The position numbers and the translations under genes are program-made. Shown one piece after another: positions 52,855 through 61,625 of a stretch of 64,000 nucleotides of DNA. The DNA comes from Rhodobacter sp. (GTDB taxonomy: Bacteria; Pseudomonadota; Alphaproteobacteria; Rhodobacterales; Rhodobacteraceae). Position 1 is the stretch's first letter. Each line of letters begins with the position of its first letter. The notes beneath the pieces are model-generated. The model made no database searches. It was not told the DNA's origin and was given only the letters and a program-made list of their open reading frames with translations. The DNA lies in contig JASJDP010000008.1 in NCBI GenBank assembly GCA_030065095.1, positions 186,001 to 250,000 of the forward strand, written 5' to 3'.

Positions 52855-55317
52855 TCATTCGGCAGCGACCTTTTTGGTGTCGGTTCTGGGCAGCAGCGAC
52901 GCCGGGTCGTAGGCCGGCTCTGCCAGAACCTTTGCCGCGCGGGGCTTGCCGTGGATCAGCACGTCGAGCGCCGTGCCGGGAATGGCGGCGTGGGGCTTGA
53001 TGTAGGCGAAGGCAAGGATCTTTCCGACGGTTGGACCAAAGGCCACAGAGCTGGTGGAGCCCACAGTTTCACCGTTCAACAGGACGGCTTCACCACCATG
53101 GCCGTCGATCTCGCCATCGGGTTCGATCTGCAGATAGGCGCAGAGCCAGGGCAGTGGCGCGGCGAGGCTGGCTTTGGTTTCCTGTTTGCCGAGGAACTCC
53201 CTGTCGAGCTTGACGAAGCGCATGACATCCGCCTCGGGCAGGGTGACCTCGTTGGTGAGCTCGCCCGCGCCTTTAAAGCCCTTTTCCATCCGCATCGCGT
53301 TCATCGCAAAGCTGCCATAATCCGCGATTCCAAAACCTTGACCGGCCTCCCACAAGGCATCGTAGACGGCCAGGGCATGGTCCCGGGGAATGTGAAGCTC
53401 CCAGCCGAGCTCGCCGGCATAGGACATCCGGAAGGCCCAGACCGGGTGTCCGGCGATCCGGATTTCCCGCGCAGTGAGCCAGCGGAAATCGGCGTTGCCG
53501 AGCGGGGCGGGGGTGACACGGGCCAGCACGTCGCGGGCGCGGGGGCCGTTCAGAGAGAGCGCAGAGACACTATCGGATCTGCATATGATTTCCGCATGAA
53601 TTCCATCGATCTCCTGCGCGCGGACCAGATGGTCCATCAGCCGCTGTTCGAAAAAGGCCGCGCAGACCAGGTAGTAGCGGGCCTGGCCGAGCTTCACGAC
53701 CGTCAGTTCCAGCTCGATCCGGCCGCGCCGGTTCAGCATATGGGTCAGCACGATGCCGCCCGCCTTTTGCGGCAGCCGGTTGGCGCAGAGCCTGTCGAGC
53801 AGCGCCTCGGCCTGCGGGCCCGCGACCTCGACCTTGGTGAAGGCCGAGATGTCCATGACGCCCACGCGCTCGCGCACCGCCTTCACTTCGTGGGCGATCA
53901 TGTCGTCCACGGGCGTGCGCCGAAACCCGTAATGGTCGCGTTGTTCGACGCCGCCGCGTGCGAACCAGCGCGGGCGTTCGTGACCGAAGACCTCTTCGAA
54001 CACCGCGCCCTTGGCCTTGAGCCGGTCGTAGAGCGGTGAGGGTTTCACGGGCCGCCCGGCGAGGCGGTTGAAATGCGGATAGGGGATTTCATGGCGCAGG
54101 CAGTAGTCTTCCTTGGCCTTCACGACCTGCCAGTCCCTGGTGGCGTAAGGGCCGAAACGCCGCGGGTCGTAGTCGCGCATGCTGATGTCGGCCGAGCCGT
54201 GCACCATCCAGCGGGCCAGTTCGCGGGTCAGGCCGGGGCCCCAGCCGATGCCGATCTGGGTGCCGCAGGCGCACCAGTAGTTCGGCGCGCCCGGCGCGGG
54301 GCCGATCAGCGGGTTGCCGTCCGGCGGGTGGCTGATGGCGCCGTGGACATCGCGCGAGATGCCGAGATCGGCGAAGACCGGCATCCGGTTCATCGCCTCT
54401 TCGAGCCAGGGCATGACGCGGTCATAGTCGGGGGCAAAGAGCTCGTTCTCGGCCTCCCATGGGCAATGATCCTCCCAGACGGTGTTGGGGTTTTCCTTCT
54501 CATAGATGCCGATCAGGCCCTTTTTCTGCTCCATGCGGATGTAGCCAGAGACCTTGCGGTCGTCGCGGATGACCGGCAGTTCGCGGTCGAGGTCCTGGAA
54601 TTCCGGCACCGGGTCGGTGACGAAATAGTGGTGGGTCATCGAGGTCATGGGCAGCTGCAGGCCCGACCACTCGCCCATCTGGCGGGCATAGGTGCCGCCG
54701 GCATTGACCACATGTTCGCAGGTGATGGGCCCCTTTTCGGTTTCCACCAGCCACTCGCCGTTCGGCTGCCGCGTGATGTTGGTGGCGCGGCAGCGGCGGA
54801 CGACCCGGGCGCCCTTGGCGCGCGCCCCTGCCGCGAGCGCTTGGGTGACGCCCGAGGGATCGACATGGCCATCGTCGGGAGTGTGCAGCGCGCCGAGCAC
54901 GCCGTCGAGATTGTAGAACGGGTGCAGCTTGGCGACGAAGGCGGGATCGACCAGTTCGATATTGAAACCGAGGGCGCGGCCGACCGAAAGGGTATGGCGA
55001 AGCCAGTCCATCTCGTCTTCTTCATAGGCGAGACGGAAGCTGCCGCAGCCATGCCATGTCACCGAATGGCCGGTCTCTGCCTCGAGCGCGCCTGAATAGA
55101 GGCCGATATTGTAGTCGACGCATTTGCCCAGGGAGAAGCTGGAGGTGGAATGGGTGATCTGCCCGGCCGCGTGCCATGTGGACCCGCTGGTCAGTTCCGC
55201 CTTTTCCAGAAGGACGATGTCGGTCCAGCCCTCGTGACAAAGGTGATAGGCGGTGCCGCAACCCATCACGCCGCCACCGACAATGACCACGCGGGCATGC
55301 GAGGGAAGATCGGACAT
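52855..55317 (-). CDS. Dimethylglycine/sarcosine-dehydrogenase-like FAD-GcvT fusion
   Basis: An 820-residue protein: N-terminal FAD oxidoreductase (~1-400) with VVIVGGGVMGCGTAYHL and H49 in SGSTWHAAGQ, the covalent FAD site of dimethylglycine dehydrogenase; then the FAO_M linker and GcvT folate-binding domains (~430-800) with DISAFTKVEVAGPQAEALLD, SYAGELGWELHIP and YGSFAMNAMRMEKG. It N-demethylates tertiary amines and passes the methyl to tetrahydrofolate. Start MSDLPSH is chosen as the first ATG before the FAD fold. Divergent from rpiR. Confidence 0.92.
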   Translation of the reverse strand: MSDLPSHARVVIVGGGVMGCGTAYHLCHEGWTDIVLLEKAELTSGSTWHAAGQITHSTSSFSLGKCVDYNIGLYSGALEAETGHSVTWHGCGSFRLAYEEDEMDWLRHTLSVGRALGFNIELVDPAFVAKLHPFYNLDGVLGALHTPDDGHVDPSGVTQALAAGARAKGARVVRRCRATNITRQPNGEWLVETEKGPITCEHVVNAGGTYARQMGEWSGLQLPMTSMTHHYFVTDPVPEFQDLDRELPVIRDDRKVSGYIRMEQKKGLIGIYEKENPNTVWEDHCPWEAENELFAPDYDRVMPWLEEAMNRMPVFADLGISRDVHGAISHPPDGNPLIGPAPGAPNYWCACGTQIGIGWGPGLTRELARWMVHGSADISMRDYDPRRFGPYATRDWQVVKAKEDYCLRHEIPYPHFNRLAGRPVKPSPLYDRLKAKGAVFEEVFGHERPRWFARGGVEQRDHYGFRRTPVDDMIAHEVKAVRERVGVMDISAFTKVEVAGPQAEALLDRLCANRLPQKAGGIVLTHMLNRRGRIELELTVVKLGQARYYLVCAAFFEQRLMDHLVRAQEIDGIHAEIICRSDSVSALSLNGPRARDVLARVTPAPLGNADFRWLTAREIRIAGHPVWAFRMSYAGELGWELHIPRDHALAVYDALWEAGQGFGIADYGSFAMNAMRMEKGFKGAGELTNEVTLPEADVMRFVKLDREFLGKQETKASLAAPLPWLCAYLQIEPDGEIDGHGGEAVLLNGETVGSTSSVAFGPTVGKILAFAYIKPHAAIPGTALDVLIHGKPRAAKVLAEPAYDPASLLPRTDTKKVAAE

Positions 55318-55364
55318 ATCAAGCGACTCCGGACTTTTCGATGGACAGGGTAATCGCACATATA

Positions 55365-55388
55365 TACCATCGTCAATCATGAATGGTA
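55365..55388. promoter_or_regulatory. Inverted repeat in the RpiR-DMGDH divergent promoter
   Basis: TACCAT (55365-55370) and ATGGTA (55383-55388) form a perfect inverted repeat with a 12-nt spacer. It covers the RpiR start codon (55379) and is 48 bp from the divergent DMGDH-like start. It could be the RpiR operator for both directions. Confidence 0.5.
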
Positions 55389-56278
55389 CAGATGTCTCAA
55401 TCAGCGGGCCCGACGCGGTCCTGGATGCGCTGGCCGCCGGGATCGAGGGGTTGACACCCGAGCTGCGCAAGGCCGCGGCCTACGTGCTTGAGAACCCAAA
55501 CGACGTCGGTGTGTCATCGATTCGCGAACTGTCGGCGGCGGCGAAGGTGAAGCCCAACACGTTCGTTCGGATGGCGCGCGAGGTGGGGTTCGAGGGATTC
55601 GAGGACTTTCGGGCGCCGTTCCGCGAAGAGATCCGGCGCGGGGTCGTCAGCTTTCCCGACCGGGCGCGCTGGCTGCAGTCGATCGAAGCGCAGGGGCGGC
55701 TGGGCGGGCTTTATGCCGACATGGTGGCGGCGACGCTGCGCAATATCGAGGAAAGCTTTGCCGGCATCCCGACCGAGGCGCTGAAGGCGGCGGCGGATGC
55801 GATCTGGCGCTCGCGGCAGGTGTTCGTTCTGGGCGTGGGGGCGAATGCGTCGGTGGCGCAGAACTTCGCCTATCTGGCGGGCACGGGAATGGATGAATTC
55901 CACGCGATCCCCCGGACGGGCTCGACGGCGGCGGACGATCTGGCGCGCGCGGACGGGCGCGACGTGTTGATCGCCCTGACCTGCAAACCGTACCGGTCCG
56001 AAGTGGTCGAAGCGGTCGGGATTGCAAGGGAGCAGGGTGTGTGCGTGATCGGAATTTCGGACAGCCCGGCCTCGCCGATCATTCTGGGATCCGCGCATGG
56101 ATTCGTGGTGTCGGTGGACACGCCGCAGTTTTTTCCGTCCTCGGTGCCGGCGCTGGCGCTTTTGGAGACGCTTTTGTCGTTCGTGATCGCGGGATCGAGC
56201 CCGGATATCGTGCAAAGGGTCGAGAGATTTCACGCCCGGCGGCACGAACTGGGGATCTATGTGGAGGAGGGGCGGTGA
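55379..56278 (+). CDS. MurR/RpiR-family transcriptional regulator
   Basis: 299 residues: N-terminal RpiR helix-turn-helix (~15-90, VSSIRELSAAAKVKPNTFVR, GFEGFEDFRAPFREE) and a C-terminal SIS domain (~125-260, FVLGVGANASVAQNFAYLA) that senses phosphorylated or other small ligands. The start MNGTDVSIS keeps the family N-terminus; a longer frame upstream is inside DMGDH control DNA. It heads the plus-strand osmolyte genes and is ATGA-style coupled (GTGA) to the Rieske gene. Confidence 0.88.
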   Translation: MNGTDVSISGPDAVLDALAAGIEGLTPELRKAAAYVLENPNDVGVSSIRELSAAAKVKPNTFVRMAREVGFEGFEDFRAPFREEIRRGVVSFPDRARWLQSIEAQGRLGGLYADMVAATLRNIEESFAGIPTEALKAAADAIWRSRQVFVLGVGANASVAQNFAYLAGTGMDEFHAIPRTGSTAADDLARADGRDVLIALTCKPYRSEVVEAVGIAREQGVCVIGISDSPASPIILGSAHGFVVSVDTPQFFPSSVPALALLETLLSFVIAGSSPDIVQRVERFHARRHELGIYVEEGR

Positions 56279-57360
56279 AGGACGAGACCTTGGTGCGCTC
56301 GCTGGAGGCGCGCTTTTATACCGACCCAGACCTGTTTAGGGCCGAGCGGGCGGGGTTGTTCGCACGGACCTGGCAGTTCGCGGGGCATGCCAGCGCGTTG
56401 CAGGGGCCGGGGGATTATTTCGCCTGCGAAGTGGCGGGAGAGTCGCTTTTCTGCGTGAAGGGTCGGGATGGGGTTATCCGGACATTCTATAACGTCTGCC
56501 AGCATAGGGCGCATCGTTTGGTCGAAGGGTCTGGCACGACGCGGGTGGTGGTGTGCCCCTATCACGCCTGGACCTACGAGCTGACCGGTGAGCTGCGGGC
56601 GGGTCCGAACATCAAGGCGGTGCCGGGGTTCGACCGGTCCGCCGTTTGCCTGACCGAGGTGCGGACCGAGATTTTTCTGGGCTTCATCTTCGTCAACCTC
56701 GACGCGCAGGCGGCGCCGATGGACGCCTGGTTTCCGGGCGCACGTGCCGAGCTTGAGGCCTTCGTGCCGGACTGGCAGAGGCTGCAGCCGCTGGAATGGG
56801 TGGAGATTCCGGAGCGGTGCAACTGGAAGGTCTCGATCGAGAACTACTCGGAATGCTATCACTGTGCGCTGAACCATCCGACCTTTGCCACCGGTGTCGT
56901 CCGGCCGGAAACTTATGACATTCAGCCCCAGGGCCATTGCCTGCGCCACACGACCGAGTGCCAGAACCTCGACGCTATGACCTATGAGATCGACATGTCG
57001 GTGCGCCACGCAGGCGACTATTCGTCCTGGTTCCTGTGGCCGATGTTTTCCTTCCAGGTTTACCCCGGCAACCGGCTGAACACCTATCACTGGCGGCCGG
57101 TCTCGGTCGACGAGGTGGTGGTGTGGCGCGGCTGGTATTCGCTCGACGGTGTCGACGACGAGGTGGTGCGGCGGCTGGCGGTGCAGGACCGGGCGACGAC
57201 GGTGGAAGAGGATATCCACCTGGTGGAATCGGTGCAGCGGGGTCTGAGCTCGCGCGGGTACAGGCCCGGCCCCCTGGTGCTGGACCCGGCCTGCGGGGTG
57301 AATTCGGAACATTCGATCCGCGCACTGCAGCAATGGATGCGCGAGGCGGTCGATGGCTGA
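56275..57360 (+). CDS. Rieske aromatic-ring-hydroxylase-type oxygenase, betaine demethylase-like
   Basis: Oxygenase alpha subunit of 361 residues. The Rieske cluster is C75-x-H77 (CQHRAH) and C94-x2-H97 (CPYHAW). The mononuclear iron site includes H196 and H201 in NYSECYHCALNHPTF. This pattern is common to glycine-betaine, stachydrine, hydroxyproline-betaine and carnitine oxygenases, which remove an N-methyl as formaldehyde. The start is GTG overlapping the rpiR stop. The reductase partner is not in the window. Confidence 0.87.
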   Translation: MKDETLVRSLEARFYTDPDLFRAERAGLFARTWQFAGHASALQGPGDYFACEVAGESLFCVKGRDGVIRTFYNVCQHRAHRLVEGSGTTRVVVCPYHAWTYELTGELRAGPNIKAVPGFDRSAVCLTEVRTEIFLGFIFVNLDAQAAPMDAWFPGARAELEAFVPDWQRLQPLEWVEIPERCNWKVSIENYSECYHCALNHPTFATGVVRPETYDIQPQGHCLRHTTECQNLDAMTYEIDMSVRHAGDYSSWFLWPMFSFQVYPGNRLNTYHWRPVSVDEVVVWRGWYSLDGVDDEVVRRLAVQDRATTVEEDIHLVESVQRGLSSRGYRPGPLVLDPACGVNSEHSIRALQQWMREAVDG

Positions 57361-57375
57361 TCCGGGTGCAAGGAC

Positions 57376-57786
57376 ATGACCGGGCTCGCCGGCCGGTGCC
57401 TGTGCGGCGCGGTGCGATGGGTCTCGGACGGCGTCGTCACCCGGCGCCTGGCCTGTCATTGCGCCGATTGCCAGCGGGCGACCTCGGCACCGTTCACCGC
57501 CTTCGTCGGGCTGCCTCCGGAAACCGTGACCTGGTCGGGCGAGATCGCCCATTTCGAAAGCTCGCCCGGAACCCACCGCGGCTTTTGTTCCGCCTGCGGC
57601 ACGCGGCTCTATTTTCGGTCCAGCAGATGGCCGGGCGAGATCCACATCCACGCGGCCACCCTCGAGGACGGCTCGGGCTACGCGCCGGATTGCCATGTGG
57701 TGACCTCGGACAGTCCTGCATGGCTGCATCTCGACGACGGTCTGCCCAGCCATTCCGGCTTTCATACGGACCCCGCCCGTGGCTGA
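57376..57786 (+). CDS. GFA-family (glutathione-dependent formaldehyde-activating) protein
   Basis: 136-residue zinc protein of the GFA/CENP-V family. Cysteines of the zinc sites are in RCLCGAVRW, CHCADCQRA and CSACGTRLYF. It may speed formation of S-hydroxymethylglutathione from formaldehyde, which suits its place after a demethylating Rieske oxygenase. It starts 15 bp after that gene. Confidence 0.85.
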   Translation: MTGLAGRCLCGAVRWVSDGVVTRRLACHCADCQRATSAPFTAFVGLPPETVTWSGEIAHFESSPGTHRGFCSACGTRLYFRSSRWPGEIHIHAATLEDGSGYAPDCHVVTSDSPAWLHLDDGLPSHSGFHTDPARG

Positions 57787-58615
57787 GCCGATGCTGATGC
57801 CCACCGACTGGCGGCCCGCGCACAAGCTCTTTCCGCATCAGGTCGGCTTCACCTGTCCGCCCTTCGATTTCGATGCCGCACCGTCGGATTTCCTGCGCAT
57901 CAGCCCAGAGACAGTCGGCGTACATGGCTGGATGCTGCACGTACCCGACTACGTTCACGGGCTCGATCAGCGGCGGGCGAATTTCGGCATGCTCGAGGAT
58001 TTCGTGCACTGTATGGCGCGAAACGGCGTCGACGTGGCCGCGCAGGTGGGATCGAACTGGGTGCATGCCAGCGGGCTGGGCGTCGCAGGGATTCGGGATC
58101 ACTGCGCGCGCTTGTCGGACACGTATGGCATCGCGTTTCACATGGCAGGCTACGCCATGGTCGAGGCGCTGCGGGATCTCGGCGTTCGGTCGGTGGCGCT
58201 GAACGCCGCCTATCACTGGCCGGAATGGTGGCAGGGCACGGCGGGCTTTCTGCGCGAGGCGGGGTTCGAGGTGCTGTGGGCGGGTAACTTCGTCGATCAG
58301 GGCTGGTTCGCGACGCAGGAGGAAGTGAACAGCCGCCGCTGGGTCTTCGATGGCGATCTGGCGCTGAAATCCTTCGAATACGTGGCCCGGCAGGCGCCGG
58401 GGGCGGATGCCTATCTGATCAACGGCATGTGCAATTTCCGCACCGGCCCGGACGGGCAGCCGCAGCGGCCTCTGCATCTGACGGCGATGCTCGAGGCGGC
58501 CCTGGGCAAGCCGGTGGTGGGCCATGACACGGCGCTATATTGGCGGGTGTTCAAGACATTGGGGATCGCGCCGGTCGGCGCGCATGGGCGGCTTTTGGAG
58601 AGCCTGCATGGATAA
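57779..58615 (+). CDS. Asp/Glu-racemase-fold protein (maleate isomerase / arylmalonate decarboxylase-like)
   Basis: 278 residues. Fold clues are PPFDFDAAPSDFLRISPET at the N-terminus, AAQVGSNWVHASG at the first catalytic loop, FHMAGYAMVEALRDLGVRSV, and LINGMCNFRTG. Only the second Cys (C218) is kept; the first Cys position is Asn/Trp. One-Cys members include arylmalonate decarboxylase. It could decarboxylate or isomerise a diacid from osmolyte breakdown. The start is GTG overlapping the GFA stop. Confidence 0.72.
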   Translation: MAEPMLMPTDWRPAHKLFPHQVGFTCPPFDFDAAPSDFLRISPETVGVHGWMLHVPDYVHGLDQRRANFGMLEDFVHCMARNGVDVAAQVGSNWVHASGLGVAGIRDHCARLSDTYGIAFHMAGYAMVEALRDLGVRSVALNAAYHWPEWWQGTAGFLREAGFEVLWAGNFVDQGWFATQEEVNSRRWVFDGDLALKSFEYVARQAPGADAYLINGMCNFRTGPDGQPQRPLHLTAMLEAALGKPVVGHDTALYWRVFKTLGIAPVGAHGRLLESLHG

Positions 58616-58629
58616 CCGGTGCGCCCAGA

Positions 58630-59439
58630 ATGTCAGAGGTGTGCGGCCGCAATTTGCTGCGCAAACCGCTTTCCCGCACCATGCACGGCGCAAGCGCCGT
58701 GCATAAGATCATCGCGCTTTGGGCCGTTCCGCGGTCGACCTCGACGGCGTTCGAATGGATGATGCGCCAGCGCGGCGATCTGGAGTGCCTGCATGAGCCT
58801 TTCGGCGAGGCCTGGTATCAGGGCGAGGCGCCGCTATGGCACCGGTGGCGGCCCGGTGAGACGACGACGCCAGGGCTGACGCTGGAAAGCGTTTGGCAAG
58901 ACATCCAGGCGCGCGCCGCCCGCGGGCCGGTCTTCCTGAAGGATTTTCCCCACTACATCAGCCATATGTGGACGCCCGAGTTCCTCTCCCACTTCACCCA
59001 TGCGTTTCTGATCCGCGATCCGGCCAAGACGATTACCTCGATCCACGACAAATGGCCGGACTTCCATGAGGGCGAGGTCGGCTTTCCCGAACAGCGGGCG
59101 CTGTTCGATCTGCTCTGGGCGCTGCACGGGACTGCGCCACCGGTGATCGACAGCGACGATCTGCTGGAGCATCCGGCCGAAATGACGCGGGCCTTCTGTG
59201 ATGGGGTGGGCATCCCGTTCATCGAAAGCGCGCTTAGCTGGGACCCGGGCGGTGACCCGTCGGCGCACAGCTGGTGGGACGGCGGATCGTTCCATCACAA
59301 TCTGGCTCGGTCGACCGGTCTGACACCGCAGGCGCGCCGGTATGTGGGCATCGCCGAGGCGCCGGACCGTGTGCGACAGGTTCATCGCCGGATGAAACCG
59401 CATTACGATCGCCTCTATGCCCACCGGATCACGCCCTGA
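58630..59439 (+). CDS. Sulfotransferase family protein
   Basis: P-loop sulfotransferase fold, 269 residues from this start. KIIALWAVPRSTSTAFEWMM binds the 5'-phosphosulfate, FLIRDPAKTITSIHDKWP the 3'-phosphate region, and FLKDFPHYISH lies between. Starts at 58681 (ATG) and 58699 (GTG) are also possible; none has a good ribosome site. A PAPS-dependent transferase amid osmolyte genes is unexpected; its target is not known. Confidence 0.8.
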   Translation: MSEVCGRNLLRKPLSRTMHGASAVHKIIALWAVPRSTSTAFEWMMRQRGDLECLHEPFGEAWYQGEAPLWHRWRPGETTTPGLTLESVWQDIQARAARGPVFLKDFPHYISHMWTPEFLSHFTHAFLIRDPAKTITSIHDKWPDFHEGEVGFPEQRALFDLLWALHGTAPPVIDSDDLLEHPAEMTRAFCDGVGIPFIESALSWDPGGDPSAHSWWDGGSFHHNLARSTGLTPQARRYVGIAEAPDRVRQVHRRMKPHYDRLYAHRITP

Positions 59440-59449
59440 GGAGACGCCC

Positions 59450-60922
59450 ATGACCGACATCGCACCCTATTGGCGGAACTACATCGACGGCACCTGGGTC
59501 GATGGCGGGGCCGGGCGGCTTGTGGTCGACGATCCGGGCAGCGGTGCGCCGCTGGCCGAGCAGGCGATCGCCGACGCGGCCGACGTGGACCGCGCTGTAG
59601 AGGCCGCCAGACGATGCCACGAAAGCGGCGCACTGTCGGACATGCGGCCCATCGAACGTGGCCGGATTGTGCAGGCGATGACGGCGTTCTTCCGCGAGCG
59701 GGCCGATGAGATCGCCCCGGTCCTGACGCGCGAGGCCGGCAAGCCGCTTTGGGAAGCGCATGTCGAGATCGAGGGGGCGGCAAAATATTTCGAGTATTAC
59801 GGCAACCAGGCGGCGACGGTCGAGGGCCGGTCGATCCCGCTGGGCGCCGGCTATTTCGACTTTACCGCGATGGAGCCCTATGGCGTCTCGGCGCAGATCA
59901 TTCCGTGGAACTATCCGCTGGAGGTGGCCGCGCGGTCCATTGCTGCGGCGCTCGCCACCGGCAACACGGTCGTGGTGAAGACGCCCGAACTCGACCCGTT
60001 GACCTCGCGGTATTTCGCGCTGGCGGCCGAGGCGGTCGGCTTACCGAAGGGCGCGCTGAATATTCTCTGCGGCCATGGGCACGAGGCAGGCGCGGCATTG
60101 GCTGCGCACGGGGCCGTCAACCAGATCGTGTTCACCGGATCGGTGGCGACCGGACAGAAGATCGCCGCGGCGGCGGCGCAAACCGTCGTTCCTTGCGTGC
60201 TGGAACTGGGCGGCAAGTCGGCGGCGATCGTGCACGGGGATGCCGATCTGGAGGCATTCGAGGAAAACGTTCGCTGGGGCATCTATTTCAACGCAGGCCA
60301 GGTCTGTTCGGCGATGAGCCGGGTGGTGGTGCATGAATCGGTGCACGACGAACTGGTTGAACGGATTGCGGGCGTGGCAAGCTCGCTGTCGGTCGGTCCG
60401 GGGATCGAACGAGCCGAATTCGGCCGCAACATGGGCCCGATGGTCAGCCTGAAACAGCGCGATCGGGCGGTCGGTATGGTATCGGCCGCCGAGGGTGCCG
60501 GCGCTACGGTTGTGACCGGCGGGCGTGCGATGAACCTGCCCGGTTTCTTCATGGAGCCAACGGTCCTGTCGGACGTGGCGCCGGATATGGCCATTGCGCA
60601 GGACGAGGTGTTTGGACCCGTCGTATCGGTCCTGAAATTTCGCGACGAGAACGAGGCCGTCCGGATCGCCAACGGCACGCAATACGGGTTGGTGGCCGGC
60701 GTCTTTACCCGCGATCTCGACAGGGCGATGCGCGGCGCGTCCCGGCTTCGCGCCGGCCAGGTCTTTGTCAACGAGTGGTTCGCCGGCGGGGTCGAGACGC
60801 CGTTCGGCGGCTATGGCAAGTCGGGCTATGGCCGCGAAAAGGGGCGCGAGGCGCTTTGGAATTATGTGCAGACCAAGAACGTGGCGATCCGGCTTGGCGC
60901 CGCAGTGCCGGGGAGGGCATGA
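59450..60922 (+). CDS. NAD(P)-dependent aldehyde dehydrogenase
   Basis: 490-residue class of betaine-aldehyde or semialdehyde dehydrogenases. Catalytic residues: N154 (IIPWNYPL), E252 (LELGGK) and C286 (GQVCSA). The oxyanion and cofactor loops FTGSVATG are intact. GAGGAG precedes the ATG. In this operon it would oxidise an aldehyde made by demethylation or side-chain cleavage of a betaine. Confidence 0.92.
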   Translation: MTDIAPYWRNYIDGTWVDGGAGRLVVDDPGSGAPLAEQAIADAADVDRAVEAARRCHESGALSDMRPIERGRIVQAMTAFFRERADEIAPVLTREAGKPLWEAHVEIEGAAKYFEYYGNQAATVEGRSIPLGAGYFDFTAMEPYGVSAQIIPWNYPLEVAARSIAAALATGNTVVVKTPELDPLTSRYFALAAEAVGLPKGALNILCGHGHEAGAALAAHGAVNQIVFTGSVATGQKIAAAAAQTVVPCVLELGGKSAAIVHGDADLEAFEENVRWGIYFNAGQVCSAMSRVVVHESVHDELVERIAGVASSLSVGPGIERAEFGRNMGPMVSLKQRDRAVGMVSAAEGAGATVVTGGRAMNLPGFFMEPTVLSDVAPDMAIAQDEVFGPVVSVLKFRDENEAVRIANGTQYGLVAGVFTRDLDRAMRGASRLRAGQVFVNEWFAGGVETPFGGYGKSGYGREKGREALWNYVQTKNVAIRLGAAVPGRA

Positions 60923-61305
60923 TGGACGATCTGTTTCAAAAGGGCCTGGAACAACGCAAGGCGACGCTTGGGGCCGAGTATGTCGAGAAGAACCTGGCGG
61001 CGGCGGACGACTTCACCCGACCGTTTCAGGAGGCGATGACGGCATGGTGCTGGGGCTTCGGCTGGGGCGACGGCGTGATCGACGCAAAGACGCGCAGCAT
61101 GATGAACCTCGCGATGATCGGGGCGCTGGGCAAGATGACCGAGTGGGAAATCCATTGCCGGGGCGCGATCAACAACGGTGTGTCGAAGGATGAGATCCGG
61201 GCGATCATCCATGTCGTGGGCATCTATTGCGGCGTTCCGCAGGCGCTGGAATGCTTCCGCGTGGCACGGAAGGTGCTGCAGGAAAGCGGCGCCGGATCGG
61301 AGTGA
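60919..61305 (+). CDS. Carboxymuconolactone decarboxylase family protein
   Basis: A 128-residue helical CMD/AhpD-fold protein. The active-site helix has GKMTEWEIHCRGAINNGVSKDE with E-x-x-x-H but no CxxC, so it resembles decarboxylase-type members more than peroxidases. Two ATGs in a row overlap the aldehyde dehydrogenase stop. It is the last gene of the plus-strand unit, before repeat C. Exact function unknown. Confidence 0.85.
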   Translation: MMDDLFQKGLEQRKATLGAEYVEKNLAAADDFTRPFQEAMTAWCWGFGWGDGVIDAKTRSMMNLAMIGALGKMTEWEIHCRGAINNGVSKDEIRAIIHVVGIYCGVPQALECFRVARKVLQESGAGSE

Positions 61306-61333
61306 TGCGTTCCGGACCACCGTTTGGCCGGTT

Positions 61334-61568
61334 TTGGCTTGGAGGGGACGTTACAAGCTAGGAACTTAGCCGTGCCATCGCCGACCCGCGGGGAGGCGAC
61401 CCGCACCGCTGAACGGCTCGATTTATCCCGGCAAAGTCCGAACGACGTCAATCCGGTAGGCACCGTCGGAAAATCGCCTCCCCTTCGGGGCGGGTCGGCG
61501 ATGGCGCGGCGGCCTTCGGCCTTGATTCCGTGCCTGAAGACTGGTTGCGAACGCCCGCACCAGGCCAA
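61334..61568. repeat. Dispersed ~235-bp imperfect palindrome, copy C
   Basis: It fills the 320-bp gap between the convergent CMD and universal-stress-protein genes. Outer arms are ttggcttggaggggacgtt and the inverse cgaacgcccgcaccaggccaa. Inner arms start with GCCATCGCCGACCCGC at 61374 and GCGGGTCGGCGATGGC near 61490. The core gaacggctcgatttatcccg...caaagtccgaacgac matches copies A and B at nearly all positions. Confidence 0.85.
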
Positions 61569-61625
61569 GAGTCGACAACGCCGTCGTTCCAGCACCATCT
61601 CGATGGTGCAGGGCTGGAACGCACG

